Source of the DNA: an uncultured Dorea sp.
GTDB taxonomy: Bacteria; Bacillota; Clostridia; Lachnospirales; Lachnospiraceae
Assembly (NCBI GenBank): GCA_910579925.1
Contig: CAJTVY010000029.1
Coordinates: forward strand, 1 to 45,785
Length of the DNA stretch: 45,785 nt
Direction: 5' to 3'
The number at the start of each line of letters is the position of its first letter. Position 1 is the first letter of the stretch. Positions 1 through 7,689 of this stretch are shown in pieces. The notes under the pieces are model-generated. The model was not told where the DNA came from. It saw nothing but the letters and a program-made list of their open reading frames with translations, and did not search any database. A program made the translations under genes and the position numbers.

Positions 1-45
1 ACGAACTCTTGTTCTTTTCCTTCTCATCAAAAATCGCAATTTCCT

Positions 46-80
46 ATAAAGTAAAAAATAGAGTGTCCTAAGACACTCTA
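46..80 (-). terminator. Intrinsic terminator of rpsU
   Basis: On the minus strand a perfect 9-bp stem (TAGAGTGTC / GACACTCTA, 59-67 with 72-80) with a 4-nt loop is followed by a T-rich tract (complement of the A run at 48-58). It lies 13 bases past the rpsU stop, so it should end the alaS-rpsU transcripts. Positions 1-45 show no further gene. Confidence 0.85.
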
Positions 81-92
81 TCTTGCACATAA

Positions 93-269
93 TTAATTAT
101 ATTTGCGTTTTCTAGCAGCCTCAGACTTTTTCTTACGTCTTACGCTTGGCTTCTCGTAATGTTCTCTCTTACGAATCTCCTGCTGAATACCAGCCTTCGC
201 ACAGTTTCTTTTGAATCTGCGTAAAGCGCTATCTAACGTCTCGTTTTCTTTAACGATTACATTTGACAT
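93..269 (-). CDS. rpsU: 30S ribosomal protein S21
   Basis: Encodes a 58-aa, very basic protein of the small ribosomal subunit. The sequence begins MSNVIVKENETLDSALRRFK and ends in a lysine/arginine-rich tail (RRKKKSEAARKRKYN), which is the normal length and layout for bacterial S21. The frame is open further upstream, but this ATG is chosen because it gives the family N-terminus and follows AGGGAGG at 284-290, although the spacing (14 nt) is long. It sits downstream of alaS on the same strand and has its own promoter in the gap, so it is probably expressed both alone and by read-through from alaS. Confidence 0.95.
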   Translation of the reverse strand: MSNVIVKENETLDSALRRFKRNCAKAGIQQEIRKREHYEKPSVRRKKKSEAARKRKYN

Positions 270-346
270 AGTCTCACACCTAACCTCCCTCCAGCCTATA
301 TTGTGCATTATACGACTGTTCGGGTATTTTTCTTGCACTACATAAG

Positions 347-374
347 ATTATAACACATATTTCCATAACGTCAA
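347..374 (-). promoter_or_regulatory. Sigma-A promoter of rpsU
   Basis: Minus-strand TTGACG (369-374), a 16-nt spacer, then TATAAT (347-352), with TG one base upstream of the -10 (extended -10). It directs transcription into rpsU, about 75 nt upstream of the start codon. A second TATAAT at 307-312 lacks a fitting -35. Confidence 0.75.
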
Positions 375-393
375 TATTTTTTCTGCAAATTAA

Positions 394-3033
394 TTATTTT
401 AACTGATTTGCAAGCTCTTCTGCCGCTTTTTTCAAAGCCTCCCCGATTCCTGACGGGTTCTTTCCGCCCGCCTGCGCCATATTGGGCCGGCCTCCTCCGC
501 CTCCGCCAACGTATGCCGCCGCTGATTTTATCAGGTTCCCGGCGTGTGCTCCGCGCTCCATCGCTTCCTTTGTAGCCATGGATACCAGGCTTACTTTACC
601 GTCTGTGGCAGATGCCAGTACGATCACGCCCTCGCCAATCTTCTCCTTCAACTGGTCGCCAAGATCACGCAGCCCATTCATGTCCATCCCTTCCACATTC
701 GTGGCAAGGAGTTTCACACCTTTCACTTCCGTCGCCTGGTTCAGGATATCTTTTGCCGCATCTTTTGCAAACCGGCTCTTCAGACTCTCAATCTCACTGT
801 GCAGAGCCTTGTTCTCCCCAAGAAGATGAGTAATCTTCTCTGCCAGATTATCCGGCGTTGCCTTGACGAGTTTTGCCGCCCTCAGAAGCTTCTGTTCCAG
901 TTCATTGTAGTAGTTCATCAGTCCCTTGGATGTCAGCGCCTCTATCCTGCGCACACCGGCCGCAACGCCAGTCTCTGACAGAATCTTAAAGGCCGTGATC
1001 ATGCCGGTATTTTCTACATGAGTACCGCCGCAGAATTCAATGGAGAAATCTCCCATGCTGACAACCCGCACGATATCTCCGTACTTCTCGCCGAACAATG
1101 CCGCTGCTCCCGTCTTTTTTGCCTCTTCGATGGGCATATTCTCAACCTTGACAGACAAAGCGTTCTGAATCTGCTCATTCACAATCTCTTCCACACGTTT
1201 CAGTTCCTCTCCAGTCAGAGCTGAAAAATGGGTAAAGTCAAACCGAAGCCGCTCTGCATTAACCGAAGAACCGGCCTGTTCCACATGATTGCCCAGCACC
1301 ATACGCAGAGCTTTATGAAGCAGATGGGTGGCGCTGTGGTTATTGGCAGAGAGAGCCCGATTCTCGGTGTCCACCTCCAGAGTTACGGTATCGCCGGCCT
1401 TGATCATTCCCTTTGTCACACGCCCGATATGGCCGAATTTGCCTCCCAGAAGCTTTACAACGTCCTCAACCTGGAATTCTCCGTCTGCACTCCTGATCAC
1501 CCCTGTATCGGCCTCCTGGCCGCCGCTGGCAGCATAGAAAGGCGTCTTCTCTACGAAGACGGTGCCTCTCTCTCCGTCCGAAAGTGCGTCCACCAGTTCC
1601 GTATCCGTCGTAAGCACCGTCACGCTGGAAGAAAAGGACAGACTGTCATACCCTGCAAACTCTGTGGTGACGCTCGGGTCAATGGACTCATACACCGTTA
1701 CGTCGGCTCCCATATAGTTGGTAACCTCTCGTGCTTCCCTGGCTGTCTTTCTCTGAATCTCCATGGCCTTTCGGAATCCTTCTTCATCCACTGAAAGCCC
1801 CTTTTCTTCCAGGATCTCCTTCGTCAGATCCAGAGGAAATCCATAGGTATCATAAAGCTTAAACGCCTCCGTTCCTTCCAGCATTCTGGAACCCTTAGCT
1901 TCCATCTCCTTTTCCAGATTTGAAAGAATGGACAACCCCTGGTCAATAGTCTTGTTAAACTGCTCTTCTTCTTTTGCCACTACCTTAAAGATAAATTCTC
2001 TCTTTTCATCCAACTCCGGGTATCCGTCCTTAGAACCTTCAATCACCGTTCCCGCAAGCTTTACAAGGAATTCGCCCGAAATGTTCAGGAGCCTTCCATG
2101 GCGGCAGGCACGGCGCAGCAGACGGCGCAGCACATAACCCCTACCCTCGTTGGACGGCATGATTCCGTCTGAAATCATAAACGTCACGGAACGGATGTGG
2201 TCTGTAATGACACGGATGGAAACGTCTGTAGCCCCATCTTTTCCATATTCTACCCCTGCAAGGTCACAGACATGGCTTCTCAATGCCTTGATGGTGTCAA
2301 TATCAAACATAGAATCCACATCCTGGACAATACAGGCAAGCCGCTCAAGCCCCATACCGGTATCTATATTCTTCTGTTCTAACTCTGTATAGTGGTTATT
2401 GCCGTCATTATCGAACTGGGTAAACACATTGTTCCAGATCTCCATATAGCGGTCACATTCACACCCCACCGTACAATCCGGTTTCCCGCAGCCATACTTC
2501 TCGCCCCTGTCATAATATACCTCAGAACAGGGACCGCAGGGACCAGACCCATGCTCCCAGAAGTTGTCTTCCTTTCCAAAACGGAAGATTCTCTCTGGCG
2601 TGATACCAATCTCCTTGTTCCAGATTTCCCACGCCTCGTCATCTTCCTGATATACGGACGGATACAGCCTGTCCGGCTCAAGTCCCACTACTTCTGTCAG
2701 AAATTCCCAGGTCCAGTGGATGGATTCTCTCTTAAAATAATCACCAAAGGAAAAGTTACCCAGCATCTCAAAAAACGTACCGTGACGCGCCGTCTTTCCC
2801 ACATTCTCAATATCCCCTGTGCGGATACACTTCTGACAGGTAGCAACCCTTTGCTTTGGCGGAATCTCCTGTCCGGTAAAATAAGGCTTCAGCGGCGCCA
2901 TGCCTGAATTAATCAGCAGCAGACTCTTGTCATTGTGCGGCACCAGCGAAAAACTCTTCATTTTCAGATGATCCTTACTTTCAAAAAAGTCAAGAAACAT
3001 CTTTCTTAATTCATTTACTCCGTATTTCTGCAT
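394..3033 (-). CDS. alaS: Alanine--tRNA ligase
   Basis: Charges tRNA-Ala with alanine in the cytoplasm and clears misacylated Ser/Gly-tRNA-Ala. The 879-aa product has full family length. The class II catalytic core occupies about residues 1-250, followed by the tRNA-recognition helices. The editing domain carries the zinc motifs HSATH (566-570) and CGGTH (668-672), and a C-Ala domain closes the protein with a glycine-rich GGGGGGRP stretch. The start is supported by AGGAGG five bases upstream. It has its own strong promoter at 3098-3126. No T-box leader fits in the short 5' region. rpsU follows 125 bp downstream with no terminator between. Confidence 0.98.
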   Translation of the reverse strand: MQKYGVNELRKMFLDFFESKDHLKMKSFSLVPHNDKSLLLINSGMAPLKPYFTGQEIPPKQRVATCQKCIRTGDIENVGKTARHGTFFEMLGNFSFGDYFKRESIHWTWEFLTEVVGLEPDRLYPSVYQEDDEAWEIWNKEIGITPERIFRFGKEDNFWEHGSGPCGPCSEVYYDRGEKYGCGKPDCTVGCECDRYMEIWNNVFTQFDNDGNNHYTELEQKNIDTGMGLERLACIVQDVDSMFDIDTIKALRSHVCDLAGVEYGKDGATDVSIRVITDHIRSVTFMISDGIMPSNEGRGYVLRRLLRRACRHGRLLNISGEFLVKLAGTVIEGSKDGYPELDEKREFIFKVVAKEEEQFNKTIDQGLSILSNLEKEMEAKGSRMLEGTEAFKLYDTYGFPLDLTKEILEEKGLSVDEEGFRKAMEIQRKTAREAREVTNYMGADVTVYESIDPSVTTEFAGYDSLSFSSSVTVLTTDTELVDALSDGERGTVFVEKTPFYAASGGQEADTGVIRSADGEFQVEDVVKLLGGKFGHIGRVTKGMIKAGDTVTLEVDTENRALSANNHSATHLLHKALRMVLGNHVEQAGSSVNAERLRFDFTHFSALTGEELKRVEEIVNEQIQNALSVKVENMPIEEAKKTGAAALFGEKYGDIVRVVSMGDFSIEFCGGTHVENTGMITAFKILSETGVAAGVRRIEALTSKGLMNYYNELEQKLLRAAKLVKATPDNLAEKITHLLGENKALHSEIESLKSRFAKDAAKDILNQATEVKGVKLLATNVEGMDMNGLRDLGDQLKEKIGEGVIVLASATDGKVSLVSMATKEAMERGAHAGNLIKSAAAYVGGGGGGRPNMAQAGGKNPSGIGEALKKAAEELANQLK

Positions 3034-3097
3034 GATATCCTCCTGTTTCTACTCTATATCTTATAAAATAATATAGTGCTTTTAACCCTGATATCAT

Positions 3098-3126
3098 ATT
3101 ATAAAGAGAAGCAGGCGGTTTGTCAA
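3098..3126 (-). promoter_or_regulatory. Consensus sigma-A promoter of alaS
   Basis: Minus-strand TTGACA (3121-3126), exactly 17 nt, TATAAT (3098-3103): a perfect consensus promoter about 65 nt upstream of the alaS start. The -35 box lies in the loop and the spacer in the stem of the upstream gene's terminator hairpin (3105-3144). Confidence 0.85.
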
Positions 3127-3144
3127 TGTCCCGCCTGCTTCTCT
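3098..3144 (-). terminator. Terminator of the fapA-cheX-cheY operon, overlapping the alaS promoter
   Basis: A perfect 14-bp stem (3105-3118 with 3131-3144) with a 12-nt loop lies 8 bases past the stop of the response-regulator gene. On the minus strand it is followed by TTATAAT, a weak U-tract that doubles as the alaS -10 box. It probably stops the upstream operon while alaS starts anew from the same DNA. Confidence 0.7.
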
Positions 3145-3152
3145 GTTTTCTC

Positions 3153-3521
3153 TCAGGATTCTGCCAAAGCTTTCTCAAAAGCCTCCAGCATCTTTTCACG
3201 TTCCAACGGTTTATAGACAAATGCTTTCACACCAATGTCATCTGCCTCATTAATCGTGTCATCATATGCCAGCGAGGATACCATGACAATCTTTGCAAAC
3301 GGATAATCCTTCAAAATTGCTCCGGCCGTCTCCAGGCCGTCAATCCCCGGCATAATAATATCCATTGTTACCAAATCCGGCTCCACTTCGCCATAACGTT
3401 CAATTGCCTCTTCCCCATCCCTGCAGTAAGCTACAATCTCATAATCAGTGTCCGCCAGCAGCTTCTGCATCTGCATTTCAATTACCCGGGAATCATCCAC
3501 TACCATGAGTCGTTTTCCCAT
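3153..3521 (-). CDS. CheY-like single-domain response regulator
   Basis: A 122-aa stand-alone receiver domain with no output domain. Acidic pocket D9-D10, phospho-acceptor D54 (in VTMDIIMP), the serine switch position in MVSSLA (about 82-83) and K104 in YKPLE are all present, so it should be phosphorylatable. An in-frame TTG lies 18 bases upstream, but the ATG used here has AGGAGG six bases before it and the TTG falls inside that site. It is the last gene of an operon with fapA and a CheX-type phosphatase. No histidine kinase or flagellar genes are nearby, so its partners are unknown. A role in chemotaxis-like or surface/c-di-GMP signalling is inference. Confidence 0.9.
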   Translation of the reverse strand: MGKRLMVVDDSRVIEMQMQKLLADTDYEIVAYCRDGEEAIERYGEVEPDLVTMDIIMPGIDGLETAGAILKDYPFAKIVMVSSLAYDDTINEADDIGVKAFVYKPLEREKMLEAFEKALAES

Positions 3522-3581
3522 AAGATGCCTCCTTCTCAACGCTTGTTATAAATGTTACATTGCTATGTCGCAAACCTTCCG

Positions 3582-4040
3582 TCAATCTTCGGGCGCAAGG
3601 CAGGTGATCTCTGCATTCTCATTCCCATCGCTGGTATATCTGAGTTCAAAATGCTCGTCATGCCCTTCCGGTATATAACGTCCATAATGGAACGACGGAA
3701 TCCCGAATCTGACTGCGATCTTCGTCACCTGATATAACCGTGACGCAATCTGCCCACACAACATATTAAAATACTCTTTTGAAAAATCTTCCACATCCTG
3801 ATGTGTAATTTCCTCTTCCTGCATCATATACTTTGTCAGCCGGGCAAACAAGGAAGCTTCCGCACATAAAGACACGCTTGTGCGGAATCCTCGTTCGAAT
3901 GCTGCATATACTGTATACATCTCGCCCGTCGGCTCGCTATTACCCTGCTTAAGCGAAATTCCTGCCGCCTGCTGCGTTACGCCGCGGGTGATCTGATCAA
4001 AAATCTCTTTCAATCCCTCCTGGGGTACTACAGTATCCAA
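3582..4040 (-). CDS. CheX-type CheY-P phosphatase
   Basis: About 152 aa. It carries the full CheC/CheX/FliY phosphatase signature [DS]-x3-E-x2-N-x22-P: D-FSK-E-YF-N, then exactly 22 residues to P in FGIPSF. That motif dephosphorylates CheY-P, and the gene directly precedes a CheY-like receiver, which makes a matched pair likely. The start is uncertain. A TTG at 4040 has AGGGGG six bases upstream and is preferred; a TTG at 4082 overlaps the end of fapA by 13 bases but its GGAGAG lies only two bases away. No in-frame ATG fits. The localisation is cytoplasmic. Single-gene function is inferred from the motif and context. Confidence 0.82.
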   Translation of the reverse strand: MDTVVPQEGLKEIFDQITRGVTQQAAGISLKQGNSEPTGEMYTVYAAFERGFRTSVSLCAEASLFARLTKYMMQEEEITHQDVEDFSKEYFNMLCGQIASRLYQVTKIAVRFGIPSFHYGRYIPEGHDEHFELRYTSDGNENAEITCLAPED

Positions 4041-4069
4041 GTAAATCCCCCTTTCGTATAGTACAGGAG

Positions 4070-5848
4070 CTACATCATACAAATCTCTCCGTCAACCAGC
4101 CTTGCGTTCACCCAGCTGGTCTCCTTTTCCAGAGGCTTGGTCAGTTCCCCGATGGTCAGCATCATTCCAGGATAGGCAATGTCACAGATCAGCCTGCATC
4201 CGCCTTGCTCTTCCATCTTTTCCTGGATCTTCTTCAACTCTTTATCAAACTGGTTGACCTTCATCCTGCCGATTGACAGATCAAGCCTGAGCTTGCCCAT
4301 ACGCTGTGTCCTTGTGGGACTGTCCGGCTGACGTTCAAGCCTTTCAAGTTCAGCTTCCTGCTTTTTAATATTCAGTAACAGGGACTCCTTCTCGAAATCC
4401 GCAAAAGGCTGTCCCCCTAAAAATACCGAGGTAACGCTTTCTGATTTTGAGCCGACAATTTTACAGGTGATTCCCTGTGCCGCCCGGATGCGTCCGCCGA
4501 TAATCGTGCCTCTTCCGCTGCGGACACTCACCTCGCCGTCACAATAAACATCACAGTTCACAATACAATCTGTCTGCAGATTGCCCCGGCAGTGCACGGT
4601 ACAATTCTCCAGATACTTGGCATAGACGTCATGATGAGCCCGGATCATGGCACGGGAATCACCCAGGATCCCTTTGGAAACGACTAAGTCGCCTCCCGCC
4701 TCAATCTCTGCAGCCTCCACAACGCCGTCAATGGTAATATCGCCAATCGTCCGGACTGAGAAACCGCTGCTCACGTCTCCATGGATATGTACGTCTCCCA
4801 CAAAATTAATATTTCCAGTAGAAAAATCTACGTTCCCGCCAATTTCCAGCACAGACTTCACAACGAAACTGCGGCCGCTGAATTCAACGCGTCCTGCTTT
4901 GACCGCCAGAAGCTGCATACCGTCCTCGCTGGCTTCCGTATTACGTCCTTTCGGAAGAACCGGCATCTTTCCTTCTTTGCTCGGGATCTCTTCATCCAGT
5001 ACATTCCTTCCCGGAATTCCATCCACCGGCGGTATAATCTTGCAGATCGGCTGTCCTTTCTCCACATTCTGAACCAGATTAAGGTTAAAATAGTCTACCC
5101 TGCCATGTTCGTCAGCCTCATACTTCTTCTTCACGGTACGCTTGAAGAAATCTTCAATATAGCCGTCCTTCCCATGAACAACGTCTCTGCCCTGCGCAAT
5201 CAGAAACAGATGGAAATACCGGTTCTTCGCATTGGGCAGCGAATCCAGCAGTTCTTTATCCAGACCATAGGAAACACCGCTCTCCTTAAGGATCTTAGCC
5301 AGCATCTCCAGATCCAGTTCTTTTCCCTCTCCAATAGGCGGGAAAACCACAAGCCATGCGGTCAGCTGGTTCGCAGTAACATATATGAGGGGCAGTGCAT
5401 CCAACTGAAACGGCGGAGTCTCTTCCACTTCCTCCTCAGCCTCCTCGTCTTCTTCAGACGGGGGCTTCGGCTCCGGCTCTTTGGGAATCTGTGACAGTCG
5501 GTCCGCAGCTACGGCAGTAATCGCTTTGCGCAGACGGGCCATCTCTTTCTCAATCCCTTCGTCCAGCGTACCCCCGTCGTACTCCAGACGCAGACAGGGA
5601 AGCGGTACATACCCGACCTGATCTTTCCATTTTTCATACAGTTGGATAAATGGATGCTCCTGGGATAAAAACAGTTGATTTATATCCGGTTTGGGCTGGA
5701 GATCTGGTAACGGCATCTGATCCTCCTGCGTCTCGCTGTCCGATATGGACTGCATGCGGTCCTTCTTCTGAGTCTCTTCACCACCGGACTTTCCGTCTCC
5801 GCTTTTGAAACCAAACAAGCGACCCCAAAAACCACTCTTTCTTTCCAT
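4070..5848 (-). CDS. FapA family (DUF342) protein
   Basis: 592 aa, first gene of the operon with cheX and the CheY-like gene. The N-terminal about 150 residues are charged and low-complexity (acidic run EEDEEAEEEVEE). The middle is the FapA N-terminal domain, and residues about 330-480 show the repeated short beta-strand pattern of a right-handed beta-helix (GGNVDFSTGNINFVGDVHIH and following), typical of DUF342. A C-terminal coiled coil (ESLLLNIKKQEAELERLERQ) follows. The family name comes from flagellar assembly protein A of Vibrio, but no flagellar genes occur here, so a polar or surface-organising role is only a guess. The start follows GGGAGGTGG. The promoter is at 5974-6003. Confidence 0.88.
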   Translation of the reverse strand: MERKSGFWGRLFGFKSGDGKSGGEETQKKDRMQSISDSETQEDQMPLPDLQPKPDINQLFLSQEHPFIQLYEKWKDQVGYVPLPCLRLEYDGGTLDEGIEKEMARLRKAITAVAADRLSQIPKEPEPKPPSEEDEEAEEEVEETPPFQLDALPLIYVTANQLTAWLVVFPPIGEGKELDLEMLAKILKESGVSYGLDKELLDSLPNAKNRYFHLFLIAQGRDVVHGKDGYIEDFFKRTVKKKYEADEHGRVDYFNLNLVQNVEKGQPICKIIPPVDGIPGRNVLDEEIPSKEGKMPVLPKGRNTEASEDGMQLLAVKAGRVEFSGRSFVVKSVLEIGGNVDFSTGNINFVGDVHIHGDVSSGFSVRTIGDITIDGVVEAAEIEAGGDLVVSKGILGDSRAMIRAHHDVYAKYLENCTVHCRGNLQTDCIVNCDVYCDGEVSVRSGRGTIIGGRIRAAQGITCKIVGSKSESVTSVFLGGQPFADFEKESLLLNIKKQEAELERLERQPDSPTRTQRMGKLRLDLSIGRMKVNQFDKELKKIQEKMEEQGGCRLICDIAYPGMMLTIGELTKPLEKETSWVNARLVDGEICMM

Positions 5849-5883
5849 ACTTCTCCACCTCCCTTAACAATATCTTTCAGGCA

Positions 5884-5938
5884 GGCCCCGTCCAGAGCTG
5901 CTTTTTGCTCTGGACGCCGGAATGCCCGGACAAATACA
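5884..5938 (-). other. Structured 5' leader of the fapA operon
   Basis: The roughly 120-nt leader of fapA contains a perfect 10-bp hairpin (CGTCCAGAGC / GCTCTGGACG) with an A-rich 8-nt loop, preceded by a small CCGG/CCGG hairpin. There is no U-tract, so it is not a terminator. It matches no riboswitch class that I can recognise. It may stabilise the mRNA or bind a protein. Confidence 0.4.
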
Positions 5939-5973
5939 GATATTCTAAAATTGACATACTGCTATACGTCTTA

Positions 5974-6003
5974 ATTATACTCTTTTTAGTACCCGGTTGA
6001 CAA
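5974..6003 (-). promoter_or_regulatory. Sigma-A promoter of fapA-cheX-cheY
   Basis: Minus-strand TTGTCA (5998-6003), 18-nt spacer, TATAAT (5974-5979). It lies just past the hydrogenase terminator and about 125 nt upstream of fapA. Confidence 0.7.
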
Positions 6004-6025
6004 GAGGGAATTGCCACAATTGTCT

Positions 6026-6073
6026 AAAAATTTGTAACAGTTCAGCCTTCCGGCTTCACTGTTACAAATTTTT
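6026..6073 (-). terminator. Terminator of the [FeFe] hydrogenase gene
   Basis: A stem of about 16 bp (AAAAATTTGTAACAGT at 6026-6041 paired with 6058-6073) with an inner GCC/GGC extension, ending in U5 on the minus strand. It overlaps the hydrogenase stop codon. Confidence 0.85.
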
Positions 6074-7583
6074 ATTTTAATTCTATTTCTTCCAGTTCTT
6101 TTGGCGGAAGTTTCTTCGTGGATCCGGCAACCAGTTCCTGAACCTTTTTCTTCGCCTTATCCACCTGAAGATTGGTTCCGGCTCCCGCAACACATCCGCC
6201 CGGGCAGCCCATTCCCTCGATCAGACAGCCATTCATGCGTCCTACCTTGGCAAGGGAAAGAATCTTCTTACACTCCGCAAGCCCTTCCGCATGAGCGATC
6301 TTAACTTCCACGCCGGGATAATATTCCTTGACACAGTTCTCGATTGCGCTGGCTACGCCGCCTGCATAAGCATATCCGCGTCCTGCCCCTGTAGCGTTAT
6401 GGAAAGAAGATTCTGCCTCATACTCGGTAAGGTCAATATCTCTGGCATCGAACATCGCCTGCAGTTCTTCAAACGTAATGACAAAGTCCACGTCACTTCG
6501 TACCGTCCTTCGCATGGCCTCCAGCTTCTTCGCTGCGCATGGACCGATGAACACCACCTTCGCATTGGGATGTTCCTTCTTGATCGTACGCGCCGTAGCA
6601 ACCATAGGAGTCAGCTCCTGGGATACCTGGTCTACCAGATCCGGGAAATACTTCTTTGCAAGCATCGCCCAGGACGGACAGCAGGAAGTCAGAAGGAAGG
6701 GAAGTTCCCCTGTCGTCACCTTATTTACATAATGATGGGCCTCGGCAACGGCTCCGATATCCGCGCCCAGCGCAACCTCATAGAACTCACTAAACCCAAG
6801 TTCCTGAAGCGCAGCCTTTAAATTTCTGGGCGTAATATTGTCGCCAAACTGGCCGGCAAACGCCGGTGCAATCTCGGCAATGATCTGATCTCCCTCAGAC
6901 AGCGCTCTTGCAAGCTGGAAGATCTGTGATTTATCGGAAATTGCGCCAAAGGGGCAGCTTACCATGCACATACCGCAGGAAACACATTTCTCATTATTAA
7001 TCACCGCCCTGCCGTGCCTGTCTGTCTCAATCGCCCCAACCCCGCAGGCTTTAGCACAGGGACGTTCCTTCCTGGAAATCGCATCATACGGACAGGCAGC
7101 CTTACATTTTCCACACTTAATACATTTTTCCTGATCAATGTAAGACTTACCGTTCACCATGGAAATTGCGCCTTTAGGACACACCTCCATACAAGGATGC
7201 GCCAGGCAGCCTTTACAGGCATTGCTCACCTCGTAGCCCTTTTCCTCGCAGCCTGCACATGCGGACGGGATCACCTGCATAAGCGGCGGTTCATAATATT
7301 TATCTGAAATATTACTGGCTTCCACACCTTTTGTCAGATGGACCGGCTTATTCTCCGGTCGAAGTGAAAGACCCATGGCAAGCCTTAACCGTTCTCTCAC
7401 AACAGCGCGGGCCCGGTACACGCTTTCCCGGTACTTCATGGTATCTTCATTCACAATCTTGTACGGAATCTCTTCCATGTCGTCAAGGAGCGTCTCGGCA
7501 TTCGCTTTAAAACCAAGCCTTGCCACCTCTTCGAATACAGTTCTTCTGATTTTCCTGACTGTGGTATCCAATCCTCTTATCAT
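6072..7583 (-). CDS. [FeFe] hydrogenase, monomeric, group B-like
   Basis: 503 aa. A helical N-terminal region of about 100 residues is followed by three ferredoxin-type [4Fe-4S] motifs (about residues 109-215: CxxCxxxCP patterns, IKCGKC and VSCGMC). The H-cluster domain has L1 TSCCPSW (299-305), L2 GPCAAKKLE (347 on) and L3 EGMGCPGGC (456-464). All H-cluster cysteines are present. L2 has Gly where classic group A enzymes have Met (MPC), and L3 reads MGC rather than MAC; both fit group B. Members of this group presumably interconvert protons/ferredoxin and H2, but few have been studied. The start follows AGGAGG. It is a single-gene unit with its own promoter and terminator. Confidence 0.9.
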   Translation of the reverse strand: MIRGLDTTVRKIRRTVFEEVARLGFKANAETLLDDMEEIPYKIVNEDTMKYRESVYRARAVVRERLRLAMGLSLRPENKPVHLTKGVEASNISDKYYEPPLMQVIPSACAGCEEKGYEVSNACKGCLAHPCMEVCPKGAISMVNGKSYIDQEKCIKCGKCKAACPYDAISRKERPCAKACGVGAIETDRHGRAVINNEKCVSCGMCMVSCPFGAISDKSQIFQLARALSEGDQIIAEIAPAFAGQFGDNITPRNLKAALQELGFSEFYEVALGADIGAVAEAHHYVNKVTTGELPFLLTSCCPSWAMLAKKYFPDLVDQVSQELTPMVATARTIKKEHPNAKVVFIGPCAAKKLEAMRRTVRSDVDFVITFEELQAMFDARDIDLTEYEAESSFHNATGAGRGYAYAGGVASAIENCVKEYYPGVEVKIAHAEGLAECKKILSLAKVGRMNGCLIEGMGCPGGCVAGAGTNLQVDKAKKKVQELVAGSTKKLPPKELEEIELK

Positions 7584-7630
7584 AAAGACAGTTCCTCCTA
7601 AATATGTAAATTTATTGTTACCTTGATATA

Positions 7631-7659
7631 ACTATACTCGATTGTTAAATAATTGTCAA
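7631..7659 (-). promoter_or_regulatory. Sigma-A promoter of the hydrogenase gene
   Basis: Minus-strand TTGACA (7654-7659), 17 nt, TATAGT (7631-7636), about 45 nt upstream of the start codon. Confidence 0.8.
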
Positions 7660-7689
7660 CGAGTTCCCATGTTCAATATCCGGTACAAT

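Noticed and set aside
394..2907. Many open frames on the plus strand and other frames across alaS (for example 1228-1794)
   Set aside because: They lie antisense to a complete, motif-bearing alaS and have no ribosome sites or family features. The same applies to long antisense frames in dxs, xseA, metF, the amidohydrolase and bceB.
3034..3152. T-box riboswitch before alaS
   Set aside because: Only about 65 nt of leader is available downstream of the promoter, far too short, and no T-box sequence is present.
5884..5938. c-di-GMP riboswitch in the fapA leader
   Set aside because: The hairpins do not show the GEMM-I tetraloop/receptor pattern or a GEMM-II layout that I could recognise.
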